From Actinoplanes subtropicus (GTDB lineage: Bacteria; Actinomycetota; Actinomycetes; Mycobacteriales; Micromonosporaceae), in contig NZ_JOJL01000002.1 of NCBI RefSeq assembly GCF_000721705.1, forward strand, positions 496,001 to 560,000: DNA of 64,000 bases, in the 5' to 3' direction. A model generated the notes under the pieces. That model was not told the DNA's origin. It ran no database searches and saw only the letters and a program-made list of their open reading frames with translations. Shown here one piece after another: positions 10,160-18,842 of this stretch. The number at the start of each line of letters is the position of its first letter. Position 1 is the stretch's first letter. A program made the translations under genes and the position numbers.

Positions 10160-11292
10160 GAGCGGAGCGCCGCGACCGGGCGGACATCGGCGAGGAGCGA
10201 CTCCGCGAGTGCCCGGTATCGCCGGGCGACGGCCGGCCATCGCAGGGTGGGTTCGGCGAGGCTGGTGCGTCCGCGCAGGGTGGCGGCCAGACCGGGCGTG
10301 GTGAGGATCCGCCTGATGGCTGTCGCGAGGGCGGCCGGGTTCTTGTGCGGCACGAGCAGGCCGGGGCCGTCGGTGAGCAGTTCCACCGCGTGCGGGAAGG
10401 TGGTGGCGACGACGGGGATCCGGGCCGCCACGGCCTCCACCAGGACGCCAGAGGTGACCTGTTCGGTGGAGTCGTACGGCAGCACGACGACATCGGCGGA
10501 ATGGATCAGCTGCCCGAGAGCCGCGTCGTCGAGGTAGGCCGACTGATAGTTCACCTGGTGCGCGATGCCCAGGGTGGCGCCGAGCCGGTGCAGTCCGGAC
10601 CGGTACGCCTCGCCGTGGAGCTCGATCACCTTGGGGTGGGTCCGGCCGGCGACGGTGTAGACCGGCGCCGGTCTGAGCTCCTGCAACCGGGCGAGTCCAC
10701 GCAGCGCCCACTCGATGCCCTTGCCGGGTCCGAGCAGACCCCAGGTGAGCAGGTGCGGCTGAGGGCGCCGCGGGGAGGGCGCTCCGGCGTAGGCGGATGC
10801 GCCGTGCGGTATCACGGAGACTTTTCCGGCATCGACGGCGTAGCCGAGGAGCAAGCGGTCGTGAGCGGCCGCGGTGATGGTGACGACCGCGCCGGCAGCG
10901 GCGACGATCCGTTCCAGCAACGACTTCTGCCCGGGGGAGGGATGGGTCAGCACGGTGTGCAGGACGACGATGCTCGGCACGGTGAGGCGGTGCAGCAGGG
11001 CCAGGACCTCTCCGCCGTCGCGGCCGGGGTAGATGCCGTACTCGTGCTGGATGACGGCGATGTCGAAACCGTTCAGCACCTCCGCGCTTTCGCGCCAGCC
11101 GGCCGTCGCCGTGGCGTCCCAGGTGTGCACCACGCCGGGCTCCGCCGCCGGGTCATCGCCGCTCGCGCCCACCCGGACCACGCCGCCCGCGATGCCGGCC
11201 TCGCCAAGATGGGCGGCCAGGGCGGAGTTGAAGGTCGCCAACCCGCATCGCGTGGGCGGGTGGGTGCTGAGGAAACCGAATTTGATGGTCAT
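10156..11292 (-). CDS. Glycosyltransferase family 4 protein
   Basis: A 378-residue GT-B fold enzyme predicted to transfer a sugar from a nucleotide-sugar donor. The N-terminal domain starts MTIKFGFLSTHPPTRCGLATF, the usual acceptor-side opening for GT4. The C-terminal donor domain includes HLLTWGLLGPGKGIEWALRGL near residue 190 and the nucleotide-sugar region SADVVVLPYDSTEQVTSGVLVEA cut by the conserved E-x7-E type spacing. The start at ATG 11292 has GGAAGG upstream. It overlaps the next gene by four bases (GTGA). The acceptor is unknown; a cell-surface or compatible-solute glycan are possibilities. Confidence 0.88.
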   Translation of the reverse strand: MTIKFGFLSTHPPTRCGLATFNSALAAHLGEAGIAGGVVRVGASGDDPAAEPGVVHTWDATATAGWRESAEVLNGFDIAVIQHEYGIYPGRDGGEVLALLHRLTVPSIVVLHTVLTHPSPGQKSLLERIVAAAGAVVTITAAAHDRLLLGYAVDAGKVSVIPHGASAYAGAPSPRRPQPHLLTWGLLGPGKGIEWALRGLARLQELRPAPVYTVAGRTHPKVIELHGEAYRSGLHRLGATLGIAHQVNYQSAYLDDAALGQLIHSADVVVLPYDSTEQVTSGVLVEAVAARIPVVATTFPHAVELLTDGPGLLVPHKNPAALATAIRRILTTPGLAATLRGRTSLAEPTLRWPAVARRYRALAESLLADVRPVAALRS

Positions 11293-12306
11293 GAGCCGTG
11301 CCTTCCGGTCATCGGCTCGCCGGGGTGACGCGTCGGCGGACCTCACGCGGCGAGAGCGTCGGCCGGCCAGCGTGTATGGCGGGCGAACGGACCGGCACCT
11401 CGGACGATGCCGCAAACGGGCGAAGTCGCACCCGGGCTCGAACGGCGGGGTCTCAGCCGATGTTCTGGACGTGCCGACCGCATGTGGTGCAGCCGGCGCG
11501 GTGTCAGCCGCTGTGCTTGATCGGGGCGCGCAGCTCCGATGCGCGGCCGTGCGGACCCCACCATACCCGCCTCGGCGGTGGAGGGCAGCGCAAGTGACCG
11601 CCGGTCGGGCGGCCCACGATGATCGGACGCCGGGTGATCACCCGGTCGCGGGGCGGTATCTCATCGACTCGCCTGCGGCGTCGTCACCGATTTCGTCAGC
11701 CTCCCGGACCTGTTCCGGCCGTGACCGTGGTCGTCAGGTCTTGCCGGACACGTCCGCGGTTCAGCGGGCCGAGCCGGGCGCCGGGGCTGCGGGAGCCGCG
11801 AACGGGTGGCGAAGCCAGTGCATCGCCTCGGCTCCGCGATCGACGCTCGACTGTGGTCTGCCGACGGCTTTGGTACCGGGGGTTGCGGGCGGCGCTACAA
11901 ACAAAGTGGCATGGTCGTGGTTCGGTGTCATGAACGTCCTTGATTTCGGTTCGTTGAATGGTCCCGGCACAGGCCTCTGGCGAGTCGCATGGTTGGCCGG
12001 TGACAGTTCAACGGCAATGGTGGAACGGCAGCGGCACGGCGCGATGTTCTACATCCGCGGTCGCGGCAGTGGTGCGAACTCTTCGCACTGATGGGGCGAC
12101 CGGCCGGCCGTTGGAGTAGCCCGAACGTCGCCGCCGCGTGACGGGCGGGCTTCGGACCGTTGACGGGCAGAGCTGGTCTCAGCATCGCCGTCAAGTCGGA
12201 GTATACCCGGCCCGCTGAGCGGGATCGGACCGCGGGGTACCGATCGCGGCCCACGTGGCCGGCGCCACGTGACTCACGGTCCCTATCGGCGCCGTCCTCG
12301 CCGCGG
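11293..12306. other. Long gene-poor stretch, about 1 kb
   Basis: I see no convincing gene, RNA or repeat. Open frames exist on both strands because of the base composition, but their products are arginine- and proline-rich with no recognisable domain. The right part must hold the promoter of nothing on the plus strand, and the left end must hold the glycosyltransferase promoter. Confidence 0.45.
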
Positions 12307-13032
12307 TTAGGGGTTTCCCAGGTCCGGCAGGGCGGGGAGGCCGGTGACGATGCTGCCGGCGACTTCGCCGAGGCGCCGGTTGTGGCGGCGGGCGAAGTCG
12401 CGGATCAGGGTGAAGGCGTCGTCGGGACTTACGCCGCGGGCCTGGGCGACGATGCCTTTCGCTTGTTCGATGATGATGCGGCTGTTGAGTGCGCCCTGTA
12501 GTTGGCTGGTGAGGATTTCGCCGCGCCGGATGGCGCGTTCTTGCAGGAGGCCGATCACGGCGACGTCGGCGAGGGATTGCACGATGAGGGTGTCCGAGTC
12601 GTCGAGCTCGGCGGTGCTGCCGAAAACGCCCATGGCGCCGAGCACCTCCTTGCGCAGTCGGAGGGGGAATGCATGCACGGATTGGAAGCCGGCGCGGGCG
12701 GCCTGTGGTGCGAATCGGGGCCACTTGTCGGTTGCGGCGTCCAGGTTCACGTTGGTCACCGGGCGGGCGGTGCGGAACGCATCGAGACAGGGACCGTCGC
12801 CGTATTGCAGCTGGAACAGTTCCAGCAGCCGAGCGCTCTCGTTGGAGGCGGCCATGAACGTCAACCGCCCCCGGTGGTCGGCGAGCATCAAGCCGACCTC
12901 GCCGGTGTCGAACAGATCGGCCACGCGTTGTGTGAGCATCTGCAGGAACTCGACCACGTCGAATTCGTCGACGAGCGTATCGGCTACCTCGACGAACAAC
13001 GTCGCGAGCCGCTCGGCCGAAACGGTGGTCAC
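12307..13032 (-). CDS. GAF-ANTAR domain RNA-binding antiterminator (second copy)
   Basis: A 241-residue protein starting at GTG 13032 and paralogous to the one at 3577 throughout: the same opening ([17 protein letters not shown]), the same GAF core ([50 protein letters not shown]) and the same ANTAR (SRIIIEQAKGIVAQARGVS, ARRHNRRLGEVAGSIV). The two probably arose by duplication and bind related RNA hairpins. A third, broken ANTAR sequence lies immediately upstream at 13074, so this is a small cluster of ANTAR genes near the PP2C phosphatase. Confidence 0.93.
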   Translation of the reverse strand: MTTVSAERLATLFVEVADTLVDEFDVVEFLQMLTQRVADLFDTGEVGLMLADHRGRLTFMAASNESARLLELFQLQYGDGPCLDAFRTARPVTNVNLDAATDKWPRFAPQAARAGFQSVHAFPLRLRKEVLGAMGVFGSTAELDDSDTLIVQSLADVAVIGLLQERAIRRGEILTSQLQGALNSRIIIEQAKGIVAQARGVSPDDAFTLIRDFARRHNRRLGEVAGSIVTGLPALPDLGNP

Positions 13033-13073
13033 AGCGGCCTACCGCCTTTCTCCGGGTGCCGGGCCGACGGCGG

Positions 13074-13303
13074 TCACGGGCGGCCGCTATCGAACGAAAG
13101 CCTACGCGCGACCACGTCGCGTGCTACTTCTCCCAATGCCCTGTCCTCGGCGCAGGCGTAGGCGCGTAGCCGGGCCAGCGCGTCGGCCACGAGACGCCCA
13201 GCTGCACCGACAACAACCCCTCGGCCTGGAACAGCTCCGCTCGCCGGCCCATCACCTCGTTCAGCCCGTCGGCCGGTGCCCCGGGCAGCGTCCGCGCGTC
13301 GAA
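13074..13303 (-). pseudogene. ANTAR-domain remnant with a 1-base frameshift
   Basis: Read leftward, one frame gives FDARTLPGAPADGLNEVMG followed by RRAELFQAEGLLSVQLGVS. A second frame then continues VADALARLRAYACAEDRALG and EVARDVVARRLSFDSGRP before a stop. Together they form the helical ANTAR domain seen in actinobacterial stress proteins. One base is missing at the SVQLGVS/VADALAR junction. The N-terminal sensory half is absent. It is thus a truncated and frameshifted relic, unless the missing base is an assembly error. Confidence 0.7.
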
Positions 13304-13387
13304 CTGCCCTGTCCGTGAGCGCCCTCGGGCGGTGAGCCACCGCGTCCGGGCAGGATCAACTGGCCGCGGTGACGCCTCGCATCGGGG

Positions 13388-14656
13388 ATGAGAGACTCGG
13401 ATCGTGAAGCGAGCAGAGCGTCCGGCGGCCGACTGCGTCCCGGCCTAGTGCGGCGGCCCGGTCGCCGGAGCGAGCCGGTGGATCTGGTGGAGGACGACCT
13501 CGACGACCTGTACGACAACGCACCGTGCGGCTTCGTCTCCACGCTGCCGGACGGCACGATTGCCAAGGTCAACGCCACCCTCCTCGCCTGGCTGGGACAC
13601 GCCCGCGCGGACCTGGTCGGCCGCCGCTTCGTCGATCTGCTCGCACCGGGCAGCCGCCTCCTCTACGAGTCGCACTGCGCGCCGCTTCTGCGGCTGGAAG
13701 GCGAGGCCAAGGGCGTCGCGCTGGAAATGCGCACCAGCAACGGTCCGGTGCTGCCGGTCCTCGTCACATCTACGGTCAAGACCGGCCACAACGGTGTGCC
13801 CGCCATGGTTCGTACCACGGTCTTCGACGCCCGCGAGCGACGCGCGTACGAGAACAAGCTGCTGCTGGCACGCCAGGCGGCCGACCGGGAACGGGACCGG
13901 CTGCGACTGCTCGTCGGCGGTCTCCAGCGCAGCCTGCTGCCCGCCACCTTGGCGGTTCCGCCCGGTATGACCACGGCTTCGCACTACCACATGGCCTCGG
14001 CCGACGAGGTCGGCGGAGACTTCTACGACCTCTTCCCGCTCTCCGCCGGCCGGTGGGGCTTCTTCCTCGGCGACGTCCGGGGGAAGGGGGTGGCTGCGGC
14101 CGCGGTGACCGCTGCCGCCCGCTACACGTTGCGCGCGGCCGCCGTTTACGACCCCGAGCCGGGTGCCGTGCTGCGGAATCTCAATACCGTCCTGTACCAG
14201 GAGTACGCAGCGGCGGGGCATCGGCACTGCACCGTCATCTTCGGCATTCTCGAGCGCCGGGGGAGCACTTACCGCGCGACAGTCGCCTCCGGTGGTCACC
14301 CGCCGGCTCTGGTGGTCCGCGCCGACGGTTCCGCCGCCTACCACCCCACGGAAGGCGGGACGTTGATCGGCATCCTGGCCGAACCGCGCTTGGTGACCCG
14401 GACGATATCCCTCCGAGCGGGCGACACGTTGATCCTGTACAGCGATGGGCTGACCGAGGCGAAGACCCGGGCCGGTGGGCGCTACGGCGATGAGGCGTTA
14501 CGTGAGTTCGCGCAGGATCTGGGTCCGACCAGCGCCGCGGCGGTCGTCGACGCGCTCGCCGGCCTGCTCACCTCGTTCGCCGAGGTCGACGACGACGTCG
14601 CGGTGATAGCACTGACCCTGAATCGGGAGATCGACGCCGACGCGCCGCCGGGCTGA
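13388..14656 (+). CDS. PAS domain and PP2C-type (SpoIIE/RsbU) serine phosphatase
   Basis: A 422-residue protein that should dephosphorylate an anti-anti-sigma STAS protein and so release a sigma factor. A PAS domain at about residues 38-150 (DNAPCGFVSTLPDGTIAKVN, LLAWLGHARADLVGRRFVDL) is followed by a short coiled linker (ENKLLLARQAADRERDRLR). The PP2C domain spans about 175-415 with the metal-binding motifs ADEVGGDFYDLF, LGDVRGKGVAAAAVTA, ASGGHPPALVV, LILYSDGLTEAK and VDDDVAVIAL. The start could also be a GTG about 30 codons later. It is the only phosphatase of this kind in the window and is the natural partner for the SigF-type factors. Confidence 0.92.
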   Translation: MRDSDREASRASGGRLRPGLVRRPGRRSEPVDLVEDDLDDLYDNAPCGFVSTLPDGTIAKVNATLLAWLGHARADLVGRRFVDLLAPGSRLLYESHCAPLLRLEGEAKGVALEMRTSNGPVLPVLVTSTVKTGHNGVPAMVRTTVFDARERRAYENKLLLARQAADRERDRLRLLVGGLQRSLLPATLAVPPGMTTASHYHMASADEVGGDFYDLFPLSAGRWGFFLGDVRGKGVAAAAVTAAARYTLRAAAVYDPEPGAVLRNLNTVLYQEYAAAGHRHCTVIFGILERRGSTYRATVASGGHPPALVVRADGSAAYHPTEGGTLIGILAEPRLVTRTISLRAGDTLILYSDGLTEAKTRAGGRYGDEALREFAQDLGPTSAAAVVDALAGLLTSFAEVDDDVAVIALTLNREIDADAPPG

Positions 14657-14746
14657 CGCCGGCACGCGGATGTGCGGATCAGCAACCATGGACGATCGGC
14701 CGCCGTAGTGCCCGGCGATTCGCAGGCGAGGCGCCGGGAGCGCGTG

Positions 14747-14950
14747 TCACAGCGGGCGGATGTTCTCCGCCTGTGGGCCCTTGGCGCCTTGGGTGACGTC
14801 GAACTCCACCCGCTGGTTTTCCTCGAGGGTGCGGTAACCGGAGGTGACGATGGCCGAGAAGTGCGCAAACACGTCCTTGCCGCCGTCGTCCTGGGTGATG
14901 AAGCCGAATCCCTTGTCCCCGTTGAACCATTTGACCGTACCGGTTGCCAT
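14747..14950 (-). CDS. Cold-shock domain protein
   Basis: A 67-residue single cold-shock domain that binds single-stranded RNA/DNA. Both nucleic-acid motifs are canonical: RNP1 KGFGFI at residues 13-18 and RNP2 VFAHF at residues 27-31. The start [14 protein letters not shown] has AGGGAG upstream of the ATG. It is transcribed with a long leader that contains the conserved hairpin described at 15030-15100. It acts as an RNA chaperone in the cytoplasm, probably inducible by cold or other stress. Confidence 0.97.
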   Translation of the reverse strand: MATGTVKWFNGDKGFGFITQDDGGKDVFAHFSAIVTSGYRTLEENQRVEFDVTQGAKGPQAENIRPL

Positions 14951-15029
14951 GTTTCTCCCTGCCGGCTTGGAGCTCCGCACCTTACGGAGCTCGCCGTCGC
15001 CGCGTTGATCATCCCGGACACCGACGAAA

Positions 15030-15100
15030 TAAAGAACGCCTGCGGGCATCGGATAACCCGGCAGGCGTCAAGAACGTCCAAGGAAATCAAAACTGCAACG
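15030..15100 (-). promoter_or_regulatory. Conserved leader hairpin upstream of the cold-shock gene
   Basis: On the transcribed (minus) strand an 8-bp stem ACGCCTGC/GCAGGCGT is formed by 15061-15068 and 15036-15043. The loop contains a further GGG/CCC pairing, and a T-rich stretch (TTCTTTATTT) follows. The same arrangement, with base changes that keep pairing through G-U, precedes the second cold-shock gene at 17371-17440. It lies 85-150 bases before the start codon, so it is probably within the 5' leader. Confidence 0.6.
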
Positions 15101-15341
15101 GACGAAGCGTAACGCAGCGTCCCCGCAAAAGCGAGACCGCCGGGTCGCCGTCCTGGCGGCAACCGCCGGAAGGGGCGAACGTCGGCCAATGCCCGAGCGG
15201 CGAAAAGGGGGGCCGAATTTCGGAGCCGCGCGACGCCGGCCGAAATCCGCCCCATCGTGCGGCGCAGAATCCCGTCGCGGGCCGGGCGCCGTGATCTCGA
15301 TACCGTGCTACGGTTCGACACGCTGCAGTTCAGACTCCGCC

Positions 15342-15425
15342 CGGTGGGGTTTTATCCGGAGCCTGGAAGAGAACCAGCGCGTCGTATTCGAGGTCACGCC
15401 GGCTACCGCGGCACCTCCGGGCCAC
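15342..15425 (+). pseudogene. Cold-shock protein C-terminal remnant
   Basis: On the plus strand a short frame reads [19 protein letters not shown], matching the C-terminal half of the cold-shock protein at 14747 ([17 protein letters not shown]). The N-terminal RNP1/RNP2 half is absent and no start is present. It is the relic of a third cold-shock gene in opposite orientation, just ahead of the sigma factor at 15469. Confidence 0.6.
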
Positions 15426-15468
15426 GTCGCCCGGTGCCCCGCGAGACCGTCCTGGGAGTGATCAGCCG

Positions 15469-16419
15469 ATGACAGCGACAGCTGACGGAACCCGTGCCGC
15501 CGTTCTGGATCCGGTCCGCGCGTATCTGGCGCAGATAGCCCGGTCGGCGCTGCTCACCGGCGAGCAGGAGGCTGACATCGGCAGGCGCATCGAGGCCGGG
15601 CTGTACGCGACCGAGCTTCTGCGCGCCCACGACGAGGCGGAGGGGCGGCTCGGCGCGGAACTGGCGCGCGACCTGCGGATCATCTCTCGGGAAGGTGAGT
15701 GTGCGAAGGCCGATCTGGTGGAGGCCAACCTGCGCCTCGTGGTCAGCATCGCAAAGCGTTATATGGGTCGAAACCTGCCCTTTCTGGACCTCATCCAGGA
15801 GGGCAATGTCGGCCTGATCAGGGCCGTCGAGAAGTTCGACTATCGCATGGGCTTCAAATTCTCCACCTACGCTACGTGGTGGATACGCCAGGCCGTCTCG
15901 CGCGCGGTGGCCGATCAGGCGCGGGTCGTTCGTATCCCGGCGCACGTCGTCGAACTGATCAACAGGCTGAGGCGGGCCCAGCGCGATTTGATTCTGGAAT
16001 ACGGCCGGGATCCCACGGTCGCCGAACTGGCCGGCTGCATGGACATCGCGCCGGAAAAGGTCGTGGAGATTCGGCAGCATGGCCGGGAGGTGCTGTCGCT
16101 CGATCAGCCGACCGGCCCGGGGAGCGACATGGCGGTGCTCGGGGAATTCATTCAGGACGAACATGCGATCGTGGCGCTCGAAGCTGTCAGCCACGCCCTG
16201 CTGCGTGACGAAGTCGACGCGGTCCTGGCCACCCTCACCGAGCGTGAGGCCGGGGTGGTGCGCCTGCGGTTCGGGCTGGACTGCGGTGTCCCGCGAACGC
16301 TGGAGGAGATCGGTATCGTCTACGGCGTCACCCGCGAGAGAATACGGCAGATCGAGGCGCGGACCTTGTCGAAGTTGCAGCATCCGGCCCGGTCGCGGCG
16401 GCTGCGCGACTTTCTGTGA
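15469..16419 (+). CDS. Group 2 sigma-70 factor (HrdA/SigB-like)
   Basis: A 316-residue primary-like sigma factor without the acidic region 1.1. Region 1.2 is at the start ([20 protein letters not shown]). Regions 2.1-2.4 span about residues 80-150 with [39 protein letters not shown] and [19 protein letters not shown]. Region 3 follows, and region 4.2 near the end reads [20 protein letters not shown]. It is shorter than the housekeeping HrdB and is probably a non-essential growth-phase or stress factor. The promoter region overlaps the cold-shock remnant. Confidence 0.95.
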   Translation: MTATADGTRAAVLDPVRAYLAQIARSALLTGEQEADIGRRIEAGLYATELLRAHDEAEGRLGAELARDLRIISREGECAKADLVEANLRLVVSIAKRYMGRNLPFLDLIQEGNVGLIRAVEKFDYRMGFKFSTYATWWIRQAVSRAVADQARVVRIPAHVVELINRLRRAQRDLILEYGRDPTVAELAGCMDIAPEKVVEIRQHGREVLSLDQPTGPGSDMAVLGEFIQDEHAIVALEAVSHALLRDEVDAVLATLTEREAGVVRLRFGLDCGVPRTLEEIGIVYGVTRERIRQIEARTLSKLQHPARSRRLRDFL

Positions 16420-16432
16420 GCTCGGTCGGTGG

Positions 16433-17107
16433 TCAGAGCAGGAAATACGTACGACGCAGGGCCGGGTTGATCAACTGTTCCACCAGCTCGCGGCGCCCGT
16501 CGCCGGCTGCCCCGCCGACATCGGCTACCACCACAAGCACGCGCCCAACCCGCGCTACCGCGAGGTAAGTGTTCCGGGCGGCGGTCCGATCGGCGTGCGT
16601 GACGTCGTGGCGGAGCCGCAGCAGCAGCGAATCGCGGCCGGCCACCCCGGCATCGAGGATGTCCCAGCGCCCCTCTGCGTCGATACCGCGACACCTGTCC
16701 ATTGCCCGGTGCAGGTCGCGGACGTATCGGCGGGCCCCGTTGGGCAGGTAGAGGGCAACATACTCCACGGTCAGCGCGGGCGGCCCGGGCGAACGCACCA
16801 CTGCCGAGATGGTGCGCGAGCCCAAACGCATCCCGGCACTGGGATAGGCACCCTCGGCGCACGGCTCGGGCGGCCGCAACCACGCCCAACTGTCGTCACC
16901 GACCGTGGTCCTCGTGGCGGCGTGCAGTTCGATGGTCTGAAGCATCGCTCGATCCGGAACGGCCACGGCACTGTCAGTGGCAGGTGGCCGGCTGCCGGAG
17001 TCCCTGCCCCGGCCGGCGGAAGCGGACCCCGCCGCGACTCCCACCAGCAGCATCAGGCGGCAGAGAGGCTTGCGGGACCGGCGGCCGGCCGGTTGCCGAC
17101 CGGTCAC
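16433..17107 (-). CDS. Putative secreted protein of unknown function
   Basis: A 224-residue protein starting at GTG 17107, which overlaps the stop of the upstream cold-shock gene as GTGA. It opens with a basic stretch (RQPAGRRSRKPLCR) then a hydrophobic core LMLLVGVAAGSASAG, a good signal peptide with an AxA-type cleavage site. The mature part has motifs typical of extracytoplasmic sensor-like or lipoprotein-like domains (WAWLRPPEPCAEGAYPSA, TVEYVALYLPNGARRYVRDL, WDILDAGVAGRDSLLLRLRH). I do not recognise a family. Coupling of a secreted protein to a cold-shock gene is unusual. Confidence 0.7.
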   Translation of the reverse strand: MTGRQPAGRRSRKPLCRLMLLVGVAAGSASAGRGRDSGSRPPATDSAVAVPDRAMLQTIELHAATRTTVGDDSWAWLRPPEPCAEGAYPSAGMRLGSRTISAVVRSPGPPALTVEYVALYLPNGARRYVRDLHRAMDRCRGIDAEGRWDILDAGVAGRDSLLLRLRHDVTHADRTAARNTYLAVARVGRVLVVVADVGGAAGDGRRELVEQLINPALRRTYFLL

Positions 17108-17304
17108 AGCGGACGAATATTCTCCGCTTGCCCGACCGCGGCGCCCTGCGGGACGCCCGACGCGACCCGCCGTTTTTCGCCGGGAGTGCGGAAACCGGCG
17201 GTGATGGCGGAGAAATGCACGAATACGGCCGCGCCGCCATCGTCCCGCGTGATGAAACAGAATCTCTTGGCGCCGTTGAACCATTTGAAGGTACCGGTGG
17301 CCAT
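17104..17304 (-). CDS. Divergent cold-shock domain protein with altered RNP1
   Basis: A 66-residue cold-shock-type protein. It keeps the opening MATGTFKWFNGAK and the ending GQAENIRPL shared with the paralogue at 14747. RNP1 is changed from KGFGFI to KRFCFI (two conserved glycines lost) and RNP2 is VFVHF. Several acidic residues elsewhere became basic or small. It may have lost or altered nucleic-acid binding. The ribosome site and the GTGA overlap with the following secreted-protein gene suggest it is still translated. A leader hairpin like that of the first cold-shock gene precedes it. Confidence 0.85.
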   Translation of the reverse strand: MATGTFKWFNGAKRFCFITRDDGGAAVFVHFSAITAGFRTPGEKRRVASGVPQGAAVGQAENIRPL

Positions 17305-17370
17305 GACTGGTCCCCTTCGAATCGGAGGTTCACCTCGCGTCGCCGCGTCGGTCTTCTCGGGTACTGAACC

Positions 17371-17440
17371 AAAAGAGAACGCCTGCCGGGAAATCTCCCA
17401 ACCAGCAGACGTCAAGAACATTGACAGAAATCCAAACAGT
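17371..17440 (-). promoter_or_regulatory. Leader hairpin of the second cold-shock gene
   Basis: On the minus strand ACGTCTGC (17412-17405) pairs with GCAGGCGT (17386-17379), with a GGGA/TTCCC pairing inside the loop and a T-rich stretch after it. The flanking sequence (TTCTTGACG before, GTTCTCTTTT after) matches the leader of the first cold-shock gene at 15030-15100. Confidence 0.6.
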
Positions 17441-17717
17441 AGCCACCACAACCTAACCCCGCAGCAGCACAAAAGCGAGCCTCGCCGGCTCGGCGCCGAG
17501 CGATACCGAGGCCTACCCGCGTATCCCGTTGACATTGGCCGACATGCACAAACATCGCCGTCCGGCGTCAACGGTGCCATTCGGTTGGCTGACGCGGTCG
17601 AACGCCCTCCTTCGAACGCCGGGCCATGGAGATCGACGCCGGCACCCGCGCGGCCGGCCCGCGGCGATCAGAGCGAGAACCGCGGGCCGAGCAGCTCCGG
17701 CGACAAGGCGACCGCGG

Positions 17718-18698
17718 TCAGCGGCCGGCACCTTGCGGCGCCGTCGCGGCGTCGCCGAGGCGTTTTGCGGCGAGTCGCACCGGGTCGGGCCAGCGTACGT
17801 CGTGGGCCCAGCCGAGCTTTTCGAAGGCCCAGATGAGGCGGGCGCCGGGGTCGATCTGGCCGCGTAGGACGCCGTGTCGGGCGCCGGTCGGGTCGGCGTG
17901 ATGACTGTTGTGCCAGCTTTCGCCGAACGAGAGGATCGCCAGCGGCCAGAAGTTCGCGGCTTTGTCCCGGCTGCGGAAGGGACGCTCACCGACGACGTGG
18001 CAGATCGAGTTGACCGACCAGGTGACGTGGTGCAGCAGGGCCATGCGTACCACGCCGGCCCAGAAGAAGGCGGTCAGCGCCCCGGTCCAGCCGGCCGTGA
18101 GCAGCCCGCCGACCAGCGCTGGGAGCAGCAGCGAGACGGCGAACAGGGGCAGGGCCAGCCGGTCGATGGTCTGCATGTCGCGGTCGTCGACCAGGTCCGG
18201 CGCGAAGCGGGCCTTGTTCGTCACCTCTTTGTTGAAAAACCATCCACAATGGGCGTACAGCAGGCCCTTGGCCAGGGCACGTAGACCGGTGCCGTAGCGC
18301 CAGGGGGAGTGCGGATCGCCCTCCTGATCGGCGAATGCGTGGTGCCGACGGTGATCGGCGACCCACTCGGTCGGCGGACCTTCGGCCGCGAGTGTTCCGG
18401 CGATCGCCAGCGCGATCCGCAGCGGACGGCGGGCCTTGAAAGAACCGTGGGTGAGGTATCGGTGGAAGCCGACCGTGACGCCGGCGCCGGCGATCAGATA
18501 GCCGGTCACCGCCATCGTGGCGTCCAGGGCGGACAGCCCCCAGCCCCAGGCGACCGGGATGGCCGCCAGCAGGGCGAGGAACGGCGCGACGACGAAAATC
18601 CACAGCGCCACCACGGCGTACGTCGGCTGCTGGGTTGTCTCGAGCATGGGCAGGCGGCCGGGCAGGGCGCCCGGCGGTGTTGATGTGGAAGCGCTCAC
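17718..18698 (-). CDS. Acyl-CoA/acyl-lipid delta-9 desaturase, membrane-bound
   Basis: A 326-residue integral membrane di-iron enzyme that introduces a double bond in fatty acyl chains and adjusts membrane fluidity. All three histidine boxes are present: HRYLTH near residue 80, HRRHH near residue 115 and HNSHH near residue 265. Four hydrophobic segments lie around them (for example VVALWIFVVAPFLALLAAI and LPLFAVSLLLPALVGGLLTA). The start at GTG 18698 has GAGGAG upstream; an internal ATG 18 codons on is an alternative. It lies close to two cold-shock genes, consistent with a cold response. Three 21-bp repeats lie about 145 bases upstream. Confidence 0.93.
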   Translation of the reverse strand: MSASTSTPPGALPGRLPMLETTQQPTYAVVALWIFVVAPFLALLAAIPVAWGWGLSALDATMAVTGYLIAGAGVTVGFHRYLTHGSFKARRPLRIALAIAGTLAAEGPPTEWVADHRRHHAFADQEGDPHSPWRYGTGLRALAKGLLYAHCGWFFNKEVTNKARFAPDLVDDRDMQTIDRLALPLFAVSLLLPALVGGLLTAGWTGALTAFFWAGVVRMALLHHVTWSVNSICHVVGERPFRSRDKAANFWPLAILSFGESWHNSHHADPTGARHGVLRGQIDPGARLIWAFEKLGWAHDVRWPDPVRLAAKRLGDAATAPQGAGR

Positions 18699-18842
18699 GG
18701 AAGCGACTCCTCGAACTTGCCGCCCGGTCACGCCGATCCAAGATCGCGTCGAGCGGGCGTGGCCACCGTTGGAAGGGAGCCGCGGGAGTCTGGGCGGCTG
18801 CCGCGATCGCGCCGTCGTGGGCGAAAGCGACTTGAACTCGAA

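Noticed and set aside
10159..10711. Upstream extension of the alpha/alpha-barrel gene
   Set aside because: It overlaps the well-supported glycosyltransferase gene on the same strand; the GTGA overlap at 10159 gives a natural start.
11293..12306. Several open frames in the 1-kb gap considered as genes
   Set aside because: No ribosome sites, family similarity or consistent codon pattern; they overlap each other on both strands.
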